This document shows, in pieces, positions 8,817 to 16,905 of a stretch of DNA of 64,000 nucleotides. The position numbers were made by a program, and so were the translations under genes. The stretch is from an uncultured Bacteroidota bacterium (GTDB lineage Bacteria > Bacteroidota > Bacteroidia > Bacteroidales > P3): contig CADCEC010000001.1 in assembly GCA_902800395.1 (NCBI GenBank), positions 186,001-250,000 on the forward strand. The letters run 5' to 3'. Each line of letters begins with the position of its first letter. The stretch's first letter is position 1. The notes beneath the pieces were generated by a model, which saw only the letters and a list, made by a program, of their open reading frames with translations, was not told the DNA's origin and made no database searches.

Positions 8817-9020
8817 TCAATTCTTTCTGTATTCCAAGAGGTCGGCGGGTTGGCAGTCGAGAACTTCGCAGAGGCGTTCGAGGGTGCTGAAACGGACGGC
8901 ACGGGCCTTTCCGGTCTTGAAAATGGAAAGGTTGGCGGGAGTGATGTCCACCCGTTCGGCCAACTCGTTCAGCGATATCTTGCGCTTGGCCATCATCATA
9001 TCGAGATTCACCAATATCAT
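8817..9020 (-). CDS. Small XRE-family DNA-binding regulator (YozG-like)
   Basis: A 67-residue helix-turn-helix protein. The HTH runs from about LNELAERVDITPANLSIFK and the C-terminus LDCQPADLLEY is typical of the YozG-type Cro/C1 group. These proteins usually pair with a DUF2975 membrane protein, and here one lies directly upstream on the same strand, so the two probably form a membrane-linked regulatory pair. Its signal is unknown. Confidence 0.88.
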   Translation of the reverse strand: MILVNLDMMMAKRKISLNELAERVDITPANLSIFKTGKARAVRFSTLERLCEVLDCQPADLLEYRKN

Positions 9021-9022
9021 TA

Positions 9023-9068
9023 CCCTTTAATCTTTAACCTTTAACCGTTAATCGTTAACCTTTAACCG
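9023..9068. repeat. Junction repeat between DUF2975 and HTH genes
   Basis: Tandem variants of TTTAACC / GTTAACC with period 7-8 fill almost the whole gap between the DUF2975 stop and the HTH start. Similar AACCTTTAA-type tracts lie before ftsH, cdaA and the PflX-like gene. Confidence 0.7.
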
Positions 9069-9740
9069 TTATATTGTCAGCTCCTGTTCTTCTTGCATCT
9101 CGCGTCCAATGTAGAAAATCTGTGCCATAAAGATGATGGTGACGCCGAAGACGATACGCCCGATGTGGATGGGTGTCGAGGTGGCGGGCTCCCAATCGGT
9201 GCCGGCGAGGAGGTCGGCGGCGAGCGACTGCTCAATCCAGGTGCAGGCATCCATGCTCAGCGACATCAGTATCATCAGTATGCCGGCCCATGTGAGCCAA
9301 CGGATGTTCTTCTTGGGGAACACTTTGCCGCGGCGCACATTAATATAGAATGAGATGAGAGGAACGACGAAGAAAATAATCATCAACACGAAAGCTACCA
9401 CGCTGATAACCTGAAGCCAGAAGCACCAGTTGGCCTTGGAGGGATTGAGGAGCTGTTCGTTATCGGAGGCGACGGTGACATCGAAAGTGTTTGTGTACAC
9501 TGTCGCGCTGAGGCTATCGCCGAGGCCACTCACTGCTACCTGCTGTCCTCCTCCGGCAGGACGATGGAGGTCGGTGATGATTACACCATAGTCCTTGCTC
9601 AGGTCTCCAAAATTGGTCACCGCAAGGGGGTCGGCGGCGGAGACAACATTGGAGATGAATAGACCAATAAACACTGCAATCACTCCAAGAAGGATTGCGT
9701 AAAGAGTTCTGATTCTTGCTATTCTGCTGTTTTTGGCCAT
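9069..9740 (-). CDS. DUF2975 membrane protein
   Basis: With the start at the ATG at 9740 the protein has 223 residues. It has an N-terminal membrane segment (ILLGVIAVFIGLFISNVVSA), an extracytoplasmic stretch of about 80 residues, then three further hydrophobic segments near residues 115-135, 153-170 and 195-210. This layout and the adjacent YozG-like regulator fit DUF2975. The frame stays open to 9866, but a promoter -7 box lies in that extension and the extra residues are low-complexity, so the shorter start is preferred. Confidence 0.8.
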   Translation of the reverse strand: MAKNSRIARIRTLYAILLGVIAVFIGLFISNVVSAADPLAVTNFGDLSKDYGVIITDLHRPAGGGQQVAVSGLGDSLSATVYTNTFDVTVASDNEQLLNPSKANWCFWLQVISVVAFVLMIIFFVVPLISFYINVRRGKVFPKKNIRWLTWAGILMILMSLSMDACTWIEQSLAADLLAGTDWEPATSTPIHIGRIVFGVTIIFMAQIFYIGREMQEEQELTI

Positions 9741-9764
9741 CGTTTTTGGGATTCTTTTCGACGG

Positions 9765-9794
9765 CAAAGATACAACTTTTTTTTGATATGCAAG
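9765..9794 (-). promoter_or_regulatory. Promoter for the DUF2975/HTH pair
   Basis: The minus strand has TATCTTTG (9765-9772) as a -7 box, with CTTG about 18 bases upstream as a weak -33 box (consensus TTTG). It lies 25 bases before the ATG at 9740 and decides that start. Confidence 0.5.
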
Positions 9795-9870
9795 AAAAAT
9801 TTTTCGAAAAACGAAAAAAATATATCGTTTATCGATAAAAATTCTGTGTGCTTGCAGTAAATGCAAGGGC

Positions 9871-11283
9871 TTAGTAGCCCAGAATCTTCAGCATGGATTT
9901 GTAGCTCTGCTCTTTGGCAAAGAGCTTGGTGGTGTATTCCCCATCCTCGTCCTTGTCGATGATGACATGCTTGGGGGCGGGGATGAGGCAGTGCTGGATG
10001 CCGCCGTAGCCGCCAATGCTCTCCTGGTAGGCACCCGTATGGAAGAATCCTATATATAAAGGATCGTCCTTCTGTAGCTTTGGCAGGAAGATGGCGTTGG
10101 CATGGGAGTCGGCGTTGTAGTAATCCTCCGAGTCACAGGTCAGCCCTCCGAGGAACACCCGTTGGTATTCACAGTCCCAATGGTTGATAGGCAGCATGAT
10201 GAAACGCTGGTTGATACCCCATGTGTCGGGCAGTGTGGTGATGAATGAAGAGTCGATCATATACCACAGCTCGCGGTCGTTCTGCTGCTTCTGATCTAAT
10301 ATACTATATAATGTAGCGCCGCTCTCGCCGACAGTGAAGCTGCCGAACTCGGTGTAGATATTCGGTTCCTCTACGCCGCGTTGGGTGCAGATGTTCTTAA
10401 TCTGGGCAAGGATTTCCTCGGCCATATATTCGTAGTCGTAGTTCGAGGCCAGACTGACCTTAGGGGGGAAACCGCCACCGATGTTCAGCGAGTCGAGGTC
10501 GGGGCAAACGCGCTTGAGGTCGCAGTAGACGTTAACGCACTTGGAGAGTTCGTTCCAGTAGTAGGCTGTATCGCGGATGCCGGTATTGATAAAGAAATGC
10601 AACATCTTGAACCGGAATCGGGGATTCGACTTGATTTCTTTCTCATAGAACGATACGATGTCATGATAACGGATGCCCAGTCGCGAGGTATAAAAATCGA
10701 ACTTAGGTTCCTCTTCGGCAGCGATACGGATGCCCAAGAGCATGGGCTCTGCATTCGCATTTTCTGCTGTCATGACAGCATCGTTAAGAGTGGTGAATTC
10801 GTTTTTATTATCCAAAATAGGAATCACATTACGGAACCCATCGTTGAATATCCCTACAATATTCTCAATATACTGATCTTTTTTAAAGCCATTGCAAACA
10901 ATGGTTTTGTCCTTGTCTATCAATTCTTGAGCATGCAGTTCTTGAATAAGGTTTATATCGAAAGCCGAGGAGGTCTCGAGGTTGATGTCGTTCTTTAATG
11001 CCTCTTCCAACACGAAAGCAAAGTGGCTGCTCTTTGTACAATAGCAGTAATTGTAGGTGCCTTTGTAGTCTGTTTTGGCGATGGCGACGTTGAACATACG
11101 TTTGGCCCTTTGTATCTGCGAACTGATTTTGGGTAGGTATGTTATCTTTAACGGTGTGCCGTATTGTTTGATGATTTCCATCAGGGGAATGTCATGAAAA
11201 TAGAGTTCCCCGTCTTCAGTCCGGAATTCGTCCTGAGGAAAGTCAAAGGTTTGGTCGATGAGGTCGTAATATTTGTTCTTCAT
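9871..11283 (-). CDS. PLP-dependent fold III decarboxylase, arginine-decarboxylase-like
   Basis: About 470 residues, an alanine-racemase/ornithine-decarboxylase-like fold. A PLP-lysine region is visible at YCTKSSHFAFVLEEAL near residue 75, the glycine-rich phosphate loop NIGGGFP follows, and the C-terminal HTGAYQES matches the active-site end of the family. Proteins of this type in Bacteroidales are annotated as biosynthetic arginine decarboxylase, giving agmatine for polyamine synthesis. Diaminopimelate or carboxynorspermidine decarboxylase activity cannot be excluded from sequence alone. The start used is the ATG at 11283 (MKNKYYDL); an in-frame ATG at 11307 would add eight residues. It has its own promoter. 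Confidence 0.78.
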   Translation of the reverse strand: MKNKYYDLIDQTFDFPQDEFRTEDGELYFHDIPLMEIIKQYGTPLKITYLPKISSQIQRAKRMFNVAIAKTDYKGTYNYCYCTKSSHFAFVLEEALKNDINLETSSAFDINLIQELHAQELIDKDKTIVCNGFKKDQYIENIVGIFNDGFRNVIPILDNKNEFTTLNDAVMTAENANAEPMLLGIRIAAEEEPKFDFYTSRLGIRYHDIVSFYEKEIKSNPRFRFKMLHFFINTGIRDTAYYWNELSKCVNVYCDLKRVCPDLDSLNIGGGFPPKVSLASNYDYEYMAEEILAQIKNICTQRGVEEPNIYTEFGSFTVGESGATLYSILDQKQQNDRELWYMIDSSFITTLPDTWGINQRFIMLPINHWDCEYQRVFLGGLTCDSEDYYNADSHANAIFLPKLQKDDPLYIGFFHTGAYQESIGGYGGIQHCLIPAPKHVIIDKDEDGEYTTKLFAKEQSYKSMLKILGY

Positions 11284-11343
11284 AATATTTAAGTTAGTTA
11301 CATTCAATAATTTTTACCAATCCAACTTGCGCGGATTGAATTG

Positions 11344-11377
11344 CAAATATACAATTAATTTAATTAAAACAAGCAAA
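11344..11377 (-). promoter_or_regulatory. Promoter for the decarboxylase gene
   Basis: The minus strand reads TATATTTG (11344-11351), a full match to TAnnTTTG, with a TTTG at 11374-11377 about 22 bases upstream. The leader would be about 55 nt. Confidence 0.5.
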
Positions 11378-11391
11378 AAAGTTTAAAAAAA

Positions 11392-11413
11392 GAGGCAAGA
11401 ATATTCTTGCCTC
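11392..11413 (-). terminator. Terminator of the FKBP/C25 gene run
   Basis: A perfect 22-nt palindrome (GAGGCAAGAAT / ATTCTTGCCTC). On the minus strand it is followed by a run of T. It closes the long minus-strand gene run that starts at 22235 and separates it from the decarboxylase promoter. Confidence 0.82.
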
Positions 11414-11470
11414 TTCCAATAGTGTGCTTCTACAGACGAGAAGTCTGTGGATTACATATGATTCAACTAG

Positions 11471-12259
11471 TTAATATTCATATAGTTCGTGTAGTTCTAT
11501 CTCGTAGATGACAGGGGTAAAGGGCGGAATGAGGTTGTCGGCACCTTCTGCACCGAAAGCAAGCTGATAGGGGAAATAGAAACGGTAGATGCTGCCGGCA
11601 TTCATCAACTGGAAAGCCTCGATAAGACCGGGGAACATTGGACTGCCAACAACATGGACAATAGGTTCGCGGTTGCCATAGGTCTGGTCAATGGGCTGTC
11701 CGCTGAGGAGATTGAAACTCTTATAATCAAATTGAATGCGCTGTGCATACTCCGCTTTGGGCCCGTGGCCGGCTTTGACGACCTCATAGTAAAAGGCGTA
11801 GTCACCCATCTGGTGCTTTTTTATCTGCGGATTGGTCTTTTCGAGATTGGCAAAGTAGAGTCGCTGTAAGCTGTCGGCACTGACAGCCATATTTTTCGCC
11901 CGATGCTGCATGATGGCGGCATACTGCATGTTGGCATACTGTGCGATATCCCTTGCTATATCGTTGTCGAGGAGGTTGTGCTGACCGCCCTTGAGGGTAT
12001 AGGTGAAGGCTTCGAGGACGAGGTCGTGGTTGAAGACGGTGTCGAAATATTCACCTTGAAGGGCAACGGCAAGGTATTGTCCATAAGCCCAGGAGAGCGA
12101 GTCTTTGATGGATTTTAACTCTGTTGATGGCGCTTGGGCTGTGTCAATCCGGATGTCAGAGATGGTGTTGGTGTTGCCACAGGAGGCAAACGCAAAAGCT
12201 ATTGTTGCTATCAATACGGAAGTGCGTAAATCTTTGAGAGCTTTAGCCATATTCTTCAT
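11471..12259 (-). CDS. FKBP-type peptidyl-prolyl isomerase lipoprotein
   Basis: A 262-residue protein with a lipoprotein signal (ATIAFAFASC, lipid Cys near residue 27). The C-terminal third resembles an FKBP domain, with GQPIDQTYGN, GLIEAFQLMNAGS and the final IPPFTPVIYEIELHEL. Such lipoproteins assist folding of periplasmic or outer-membrane proteins. The middle part (about 45-150) is helical, as in FkpA/Mip N-terminal regions. It lies four bases after the C25 protease gene and could help fold that or other secreted proteins. Confidence 0.85.
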   Translation of the reverse strand: MKNMAKALKDLRTSVLIATIAFAFASCGNTNTISDIRIDTAQAPSTELKSIKDSLSWAYGQYLAVALQGEYFDTVFNHDLVLEAFTYTLKGGQHNLLDNDIARDIAQYANMQYAAIMQHRAKNMAVSADSLQRLYFANLEKTNPQIKKHQMGDYAFYYEVVKAGHGPKAEYAQRIQFDYKSFNLLSGQPIDQTYGNREPIVHVVGSPMFPGLIEAFQLMNAGSIYRFYFPYQLAFGAEGADNLIPPFTPVIYEIELHELYEY

Positions 12260-12263
12260 GTTT

Positions 12264-14618
12264 TTATTTTTTTATCAATTTGCGGAGTGTGACACCTTCG
12301 GGTGTCTGTATGTGGATAAGATAGAGGCCCGAGGGCAGGTTCTCAGTGCTAAACGTGTAATGTGTGGTGGTGAATTGCAAACGTCCCTGCATGTCGTAGA
12401 GTTGGACGGTGCTATTTGCAGGAAGTCCGTCGATGGTGACATGGTCGCTGGCGGGGTTGGGGTAGACTACGACGGCCGGAAGGTTATCGGCGCTCTGAAT
12501 GCCGACAAGTTCGGTATAGAAATGGGAGAAGGGTTTGTGGTTCTGGCAGGTGGCAGAGATGAGACAATCTCTGGTGTCGACATCGTCAGGGATGGTGAGG
12601 GTGGCGACACCATTGGCGTCAGCAAAGACGGCTCCGACGAGGTGATAACTGAAGGTGTCGACAAGCGCGACGTAGGTGTGGGGTAGTGTGGAAATCTGTA
12701 ATTGGTTGCCGTTGCGGTTGGCCGAAAGCGTGAGGTCGGCGGCACGTCCCATCCAGGGCAATAGAGACGGGTCGCCCAGCAACTCATAGATTTCCCAGTA
12801 GTATTTTTTCATGTTGGAGGACGAGGAGGAGGCGTTGACGGAGAGGTTGCCATAATAGATGATGGCACCCATGGTGGTGGCTTGCTCTTCGATGGCTTCG
12901 TTATGGGTGTGGAAAAGCCGGTCGTAGATGCCGAGGTGCTGAGCGTCGTAGTTGGGAGCCATTCTGTGGGTGATGTTGTTACGGATACCTAAAGACCAGT
13001 AAACGTCCTCGGTCCATAAGGTTGAGTTGGTGGCACCGACATAAGCTACTGCACCGGCGTTGTTGCTTTTGCGAAGGAGTCCTTCTCCGAAGCAGTTGGC
13101 CTTGTCGAACTTGCAGGAAAGACAGCAGTTGCCAATCATGATGGAGGGCTTGCCGTTGTTGGTCATGGAGCTGGTCTGTGAGACGGTAAAATTGGGCTTA
13201 TGCCATTTGTCCCAGTCGCCGTGTGCGGAGTAGTTGACCCAGCCGATGCCAGTGTTGTAAAGGCTGCGGAGGGCTGTGGCTGCGGAGGACTTGCTACAGT
13301 AGCCGCTGACGTGGACTCCTGTAGGGGCATAGGAGGTGTCGTTTTTATAATAAGTCACATCGGTGTAGCCGCCCGCAGCATTAACATAGTTGTAAGCAAT
13401 ATAGTCCATAGTAGGGTCGGCGTAATTCCAGGCGTAATCGGCGCTGTTATGGTAGCCGTTGTCCTCGCCGGCGATGAGAACGGCACGTGCAAGGTATGCA
13501 TCATCCTCAAAGGCGTATTGCTCGTAGAGCATCGTCTTGTTGATGATTTGGGTTAGTGTGGTGGTGTCGGTGGCCGAGAATCGACCTTGGTAGCAATCGG
13601 GGAGGTTGTCGCCGGTGGTCCAGGTGACAAAATAAAGGTCGGTGATATGGTCGTTGCCCGGATCCGAGGACCAGTAGCCAGCATAGGGCAGTTCCGAATC
13701 GAATGCCGGCAGCTGGTTGTGGTCCCCAACGAGAAGGAGGAATGTGGGGGCAGGCGACTCGACAGTTGCACTGTCGTAGAGCGACTTCAAGTAGGCGGCA
13801 AGCTCGGTATTGGTGGAAATATTGTGGTACTCATAGTAGAAGAGGTCAACAAGAAGTCCCTGGCTGCGTTTCCAGTAGGCGAAACGTTTGAGGGCATTGC
13901 ATCGGAGTGTGGTGGGAACCGCGATAACCATGCGGACTGCCTGATTTTCTGATTGTTTAATTTGCTGCTGGCTCGAGTAAAGGTTGTTAAGGGTAGTGCC
14001 GACGGAGAAGGCGGGAGAATGGTAGCGCCGGTAGTGTTCGATGGTGTGGTCGGCATCGGGGTTGACATAGGAGACAGTGATGTCGGCCGAACGGCAGACG
14101 ACAACCTCTCCTGTGACGGGATTCACCTGTACGGGGCTGTAGCGCAGCTGTGCCAGGCGACGGTCTCGGGCGATTCCGATAATCTCTACCTCCGCCAGAG
14201 GAAGGCCGTAGAGGGCATCGGTTTCATAGATTTTTTGGTCGACCACGAGCCCCAGGTTTCTGGTGGTGTCGGATTTGAAACGGCTGGGCTGTTGCGGGTA
14301 GGGTGTCATGTATCGGGAGAGCTGGAGGGTGTCGTAGACTGCATTCTTGACAGTCACCACGATATTGTCGCAGAAAGGCACCTCAATGATGTCGCTGCGG
14401 ATGGGTAGCGCAGGAGCCCCCACCTCTCCTCCGGAGATGTAACCTGGCACAGAGAGAAGCACATGAATTCCACTCGAGCCAACCATTTGTAGGTCGGGAG
14501 TGGGGGTTTTGTAAGTAATCTGAAGACGATCGAAATTGTCTGCAACGACGGCTTGCGAGTAGACAGTTGACTGAATGCATCCAAGGATGATCGCTGCGGT
14601 AAGGGCTATCTTTTTCAT
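12264..14618 (-). CDS. Gingipain-family (C25) cysteine protease with T9SS sorting domain
   Basis: A 784-residue secreted protein with a signal peptide at 1-21. The catalytic domain shows the C25 dyad regions: His near 464 (NYSAHGDWD) and Cys near 498 (MIGNCCLSC). The N-terminal 230 residues resemble the gingipain propeptide region. The last 69 residues (from VVVYPNPASD to LRKLIKK) are a type A type IX secretion C-terminal domain, so the protein is exported across the outer membrane and surface-anchored or released. It is shorter than classical gingipains because it lacks adhesin repeats. It implies a T9SS elsewhere in the genome. Whether it acts in nutrition or in processing other T9SS cargo, like PorU, is open. 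Confidence 0.9.
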   Translation of the reverse strand: MKKIALTAAIILGCIQSTVYSQAVVADNFDRLQITYKTPTPDLQMVGSSGIHVLLSVPGYISGGEVGAPALPIRSDIIEVPFCDNIVVTVKNAVYDTLQLSRYMTPYPQQPSRFKSDTTRNLGLVVDQKIYETDALYGLPLAEVEIIGIARDRRLAQLRYSPVQVNPVTGEVVVCRSADITVSYVNPDADHTIEHYRRYHSPAFSVGTTLNNLYSSQQQIKQSENQAVRMVIAVPTTLRCNALKRFAYWKRSQGLLVDLFYYEYHNISTNTELAAYLKSLYDSATVESPAPTFLLLVGDHNQLPAFDSELPYAGYWSSDPGNDHITDLYFVTWTTGDNLPDCYQGRFSATDTTTLTQIINKTMLYEQYAFEDDAYLARAVLIAGEDNGYHNSADYAWNYADPTMDYIAYNYVNAAGGYTDVTYYKNDTSYAPTGVHVSGYCSKSSAATALRSLYNTGIGWVNYSAHGDWDKWHKPNFTVSQTSSMTNNGKPSIMIGNCCLSCKFDKANCFGEGLLRKSNNAGAVAYVGATNSTLWTEDVYWSLGIRNNITHRMAPNYDAQHLGIYDRLFHTHNEAIEEQATTMGAIIYYGNLSVNASSSSSNMKKYYWEIYELLGDPSLLPWMGRAADLTLSANRNGNQLQISTLPHTYVALVDTFSYHLVGAVFADANGVATLTIPDDVDTRDCLISATCQNHKPFSHFYTELVGIQSADNLPAVVVYPNPASDHVTIDGLPANSTVQLYDMQGRLQFTTTHYTFSTENLPSGLYLIHIQTPEGVTLRKLIKK

Positions 14619-14672
14619 TCTATAGTGATTGTTATTTCGTTCATATTTCTTTTTGTACTTGTGCAGGGAGTT

Positions 14673-15353
14673 TTATTGTAGGTTGGGAAACATTTTTTCT
14701 ATTGACGGACAGGGGGCTTCGATGGTTATTTGTAGATGGGTGACGGGGTGTTCGAAGCTGATACGTCGTGCATGAAGAGAGATGGAGCCGTCATCGTTGC
14801 TGCGAGGGGCGCCATATTTGAGGTCACCCTTGATGGGACATCCGATATTGGCCAGCTGACAGCGTATCTGATGATGACGGCCGGTATGCAGGTTGATATC
14901 GAGGAGGTGGTAGCCGCCGTCTGAAACTGCAATCTCACGGTATTCGAGGCGTGCCAGTTTGGCGTTGGGTCGGGCAGTGCCGAACACATAGCTTTTGTTG
15001 CGCTCCTCATTCTTCACAAGCCAGTTCTCGAGGGCGCCGGCAGGCTGGGGAGGGGCGTTCTTTACCACTGCCCAGTAGTGCTTCTCAAACTCACGCGTAC
15101 GCACCTTCTCCACCATGCGGCTGAGGGCTTTGGAAGTCTTTGCAAGAAGAACCACTCCACTCACAGGACGATCCAGCCGGTGGATAACACCGCAGTAGAC
15201 CTGTCCCGGTTTGTTGTCTCGCTCCTTAATGAAGGCTTTCACCAAGTCGGCAAGACAGGGGTCTCCAGTCTTGTCGCCCTGCGTAATCTGTCCCGGTAGT
15301 TTGTTGATGGCTATCAGGTGGTTGTCTTCGTATAGAATCTGGTCTTCAATCAT
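14673..15353 (-). CDS. RluA-family pseudouridine synthase
   Basis: A 226-residue protein with the catalytic HRLDRPVSG motif (Asp as nucleophile) and the HQIRCQLANIGCPIKGD segment typical of RluA enzymes. There is no N-terminal S4 domain, so it is the short form like RluA or TruC. The RNA target (23S rRNA or tRNA) cannot be told. Confidence 0.9.
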   Translation of the reverse strand: MIEDQILYEDNHLIAINKLPGQITQGDKTGDPCLADLVKAFIKERDNKPGQVYCGVIHRLDRPVSGVVLLAKTSKALSRMVEKVRTREFEKHYWAVVKNAPPQPAGALENWLVKNEERNKSYVFGTARPNAKLARLEYREIAVSDGGYHLLDINLHTGRHHQIRCQLANIGCPIKGDLKYGAPRSNDDGSISLHARRISFEHPVTHLQITIEAPCPSIEKMFPNLQ

Positions 15354-15386
15354 GTTTTTATGCCGGCTGGAAGCCGGCGCTCCATT

Positions 15387-16046
15387 TTAAACGATTTCGG
15401 CGATGGGACTGATGGCGTTGCGGACTTTGTCCTGGAGGTCGACGCTGATGGGGAAGTCTAGAGGCATGAAGAGGTCGACACGGGAACCGAAGCGGATGAA
15501 GCCGAGCTCTTGGTTTTGACGTACATGCTCTCCCTCTTTTGCATAACAGACGATGCGGCGGGCCATCACTCCCGCCACCTGGCGGATAAGGATGCGCTTG
15601 CCATTCTCGAGGCGGATGCCCACCTCGGTACGCTCGTTAAGATCTGAACTCTTGGGGTAGGAGGCCACAAAATAGTTACCGCGACGAAATTTAACATATT
15701 CAACGGTGCCGTCACATGGATAACGATTCACATGCACGTCGGTACCGCTCATGAAGATGGAGACTTGCATGCATTCGTCCTTGATATAGTTTTTCTCAAA
15801 GACCTGCTCGATGGTGACGATGGTGCCGTCGGCAGGCGAAATAAGCTCTGAAGGGTTGTCGGCGAAGATACGCCGCGGGATTCGGAAGAAGGCTGTCACC
15901 ATGAATCCGAAGATGACCAGACCGGCGACGAAGAGGTAATGCACCACGTTCCACTCCTTGACCAGCAGCAGCATCGCCAACACTATCATAAAGACAAGGG
16001 TGCCGGTAATGAAGATGATTTTCTTTCCTTCTCGGTGAATTTTCAT
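15387..16046 (-). CDS. psd: Phosphatidylserine decarboxylase
   Basis: A 219-residue proenzyme of the short, archaeal-type class. Two N-terminal membrane segments span about residues 12-50. The GFIRFGSRVDLFMP motif near residue 190 contains the Gly-Ser at which the chain self-cleaves to make the pyruvoyl group. It converts phosphatidylserine to phosphatidylethanolamine. It lies 10 bases after cdsA, which makes the CDP-diacylglycerol precursor, so two phospholipid steps are co-expressed. Confidence 0.93.
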   Translation of the reverse strand: MKIHREGKKIIFITGTLVFMIVLAMLLLVKEWNVVHYLFVAGLVIFGFMVTAFFRIPRRIFADNPSELISPADGTIVTIEQVFEKNYIKDECMQVSIFMSGTDVHVNRYPCDGTVEYVKFRRGNYFVASYPKSSDLNERTEVGIRLENGKRILIRQVAGVMARRIVCYAKEGEHVRQNQELGFIRFGSRVDLFMPLDFPISVDLQDKVRNAISPIAEIV

Positions 16047-16056
16047 AGATTAGATG

Positions 16057-16905
16057 TTACGATTGTACGACAAGCATAAGATAGACGTAAGCAAACGGCA
16101 TGCTAATCAGCAGACTGTCGAAGCGATCGAGGAATCCACCATGACCAGGCATGATATTGCCACTATCCTTAACTCCAACAGAACGTTTTAACATGCTTTC
16201 CACCAAGTCGCCAAAAGTGTCAACAACACTGCAAATAATTCCAAGCGCCAACCAGTGGTACCAAGCAATATCAGTCAGTAACGGGCCAATGAAGACTGCT
16301 GCCAAGATGGCGACGGTCATCCCGAAAGCAGTACCTTCCCAAGTCTTTCCTGGAGAATGCCGTTCCCACATTTTATGTTTTCCAAAGAGCGAACCGCCAA
16401 TATAGGCACCCGAGTCGTTGACCCACACGAGTGCCACCAGCAGGAATAGGAGGTGCGCACCATAACTTTCCTGTACAGCCATCATCAACGATAATGGCAA
16501 CGCGATGTAAAGCAGTGGCAAAAGAGTATAGGCTGCATCACGGAAAGGTTGGTTGCCATGATGCCATAGCTGCAGGATAGCGGCAAAGGCGAAGAGTGCA
16601 GGAAAGATTGTAAATGCGGTGAGCATCATTGTAAATCCATGCAAGCCCATCAGTGGAACAAACATCACCAACAACAGGGGAAGAATGGCATAGAAATAGC
16701 CCAACCATTCTGAGGGGCAGGCACCCTGGAGACGCACCATGCGGAAAAACTCGTAGGAACAACCGATGGTAACGAACAGCAGGAAAAAGCCGAAAATAAA
16801 ATTGCCGACGACTGGATTATCCAGCAACATGCCACTATACATGGAACCCAGGAAGAGTATCACATAGACTATGGCACTAGCGGTTCGAATCCAAAAGTTT
16901 TTCAT
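16057..16905 (-). CDS. cdsA: Phosphatidate cytidylyltransferase
   Basis: Multi-pass membrane enzyme of 282 residues with about seven hydrophobic segments. The CdsA signature region lies near the end (SVVDTFGDLVESMLKRSVGVKDSG...PGHGGFLDRFDSL), with Asp residues for metal and CTP binding. It makes CDP-diacylglycerol, the branch point of phospholipid synthesis. Its ATG overlaps the ftsH stop by four bases (ATGA). Confidence 0.95.
   Translation of the reverse strand: MKNFWIRTASAIVYVILFLGSMYSGMLLDNPVVGNFIFGFFLLFVTIGCSYEFFRMVRLQGACPSEWLGYFYAILPLLLVMFVPLMGLHGFTMMLTAFTIFPALFAFAAILQLWHHGNQPFRDAAYTLLPLLYIALPLSLMMAVQESYGAHLLFLLVALVWVNDSGAYIGGSLFGKHKMWERHSPGKTWEGTAFGMTVAILAAVFIGPLLTDIAWYHWLALGIICSVVDTFGDLVESMLKRSVGVKDSGNIMPGHGGFLDRFDSLLISMPFAYVYLMLVVQS

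Noticed and set aside
15360-15377. GCCGGC hairpin between psd and the rluA-like gene
   Set aside because: Short stem without a T-run, inside a run of co-directional genes, so unlikely to be a terminator.
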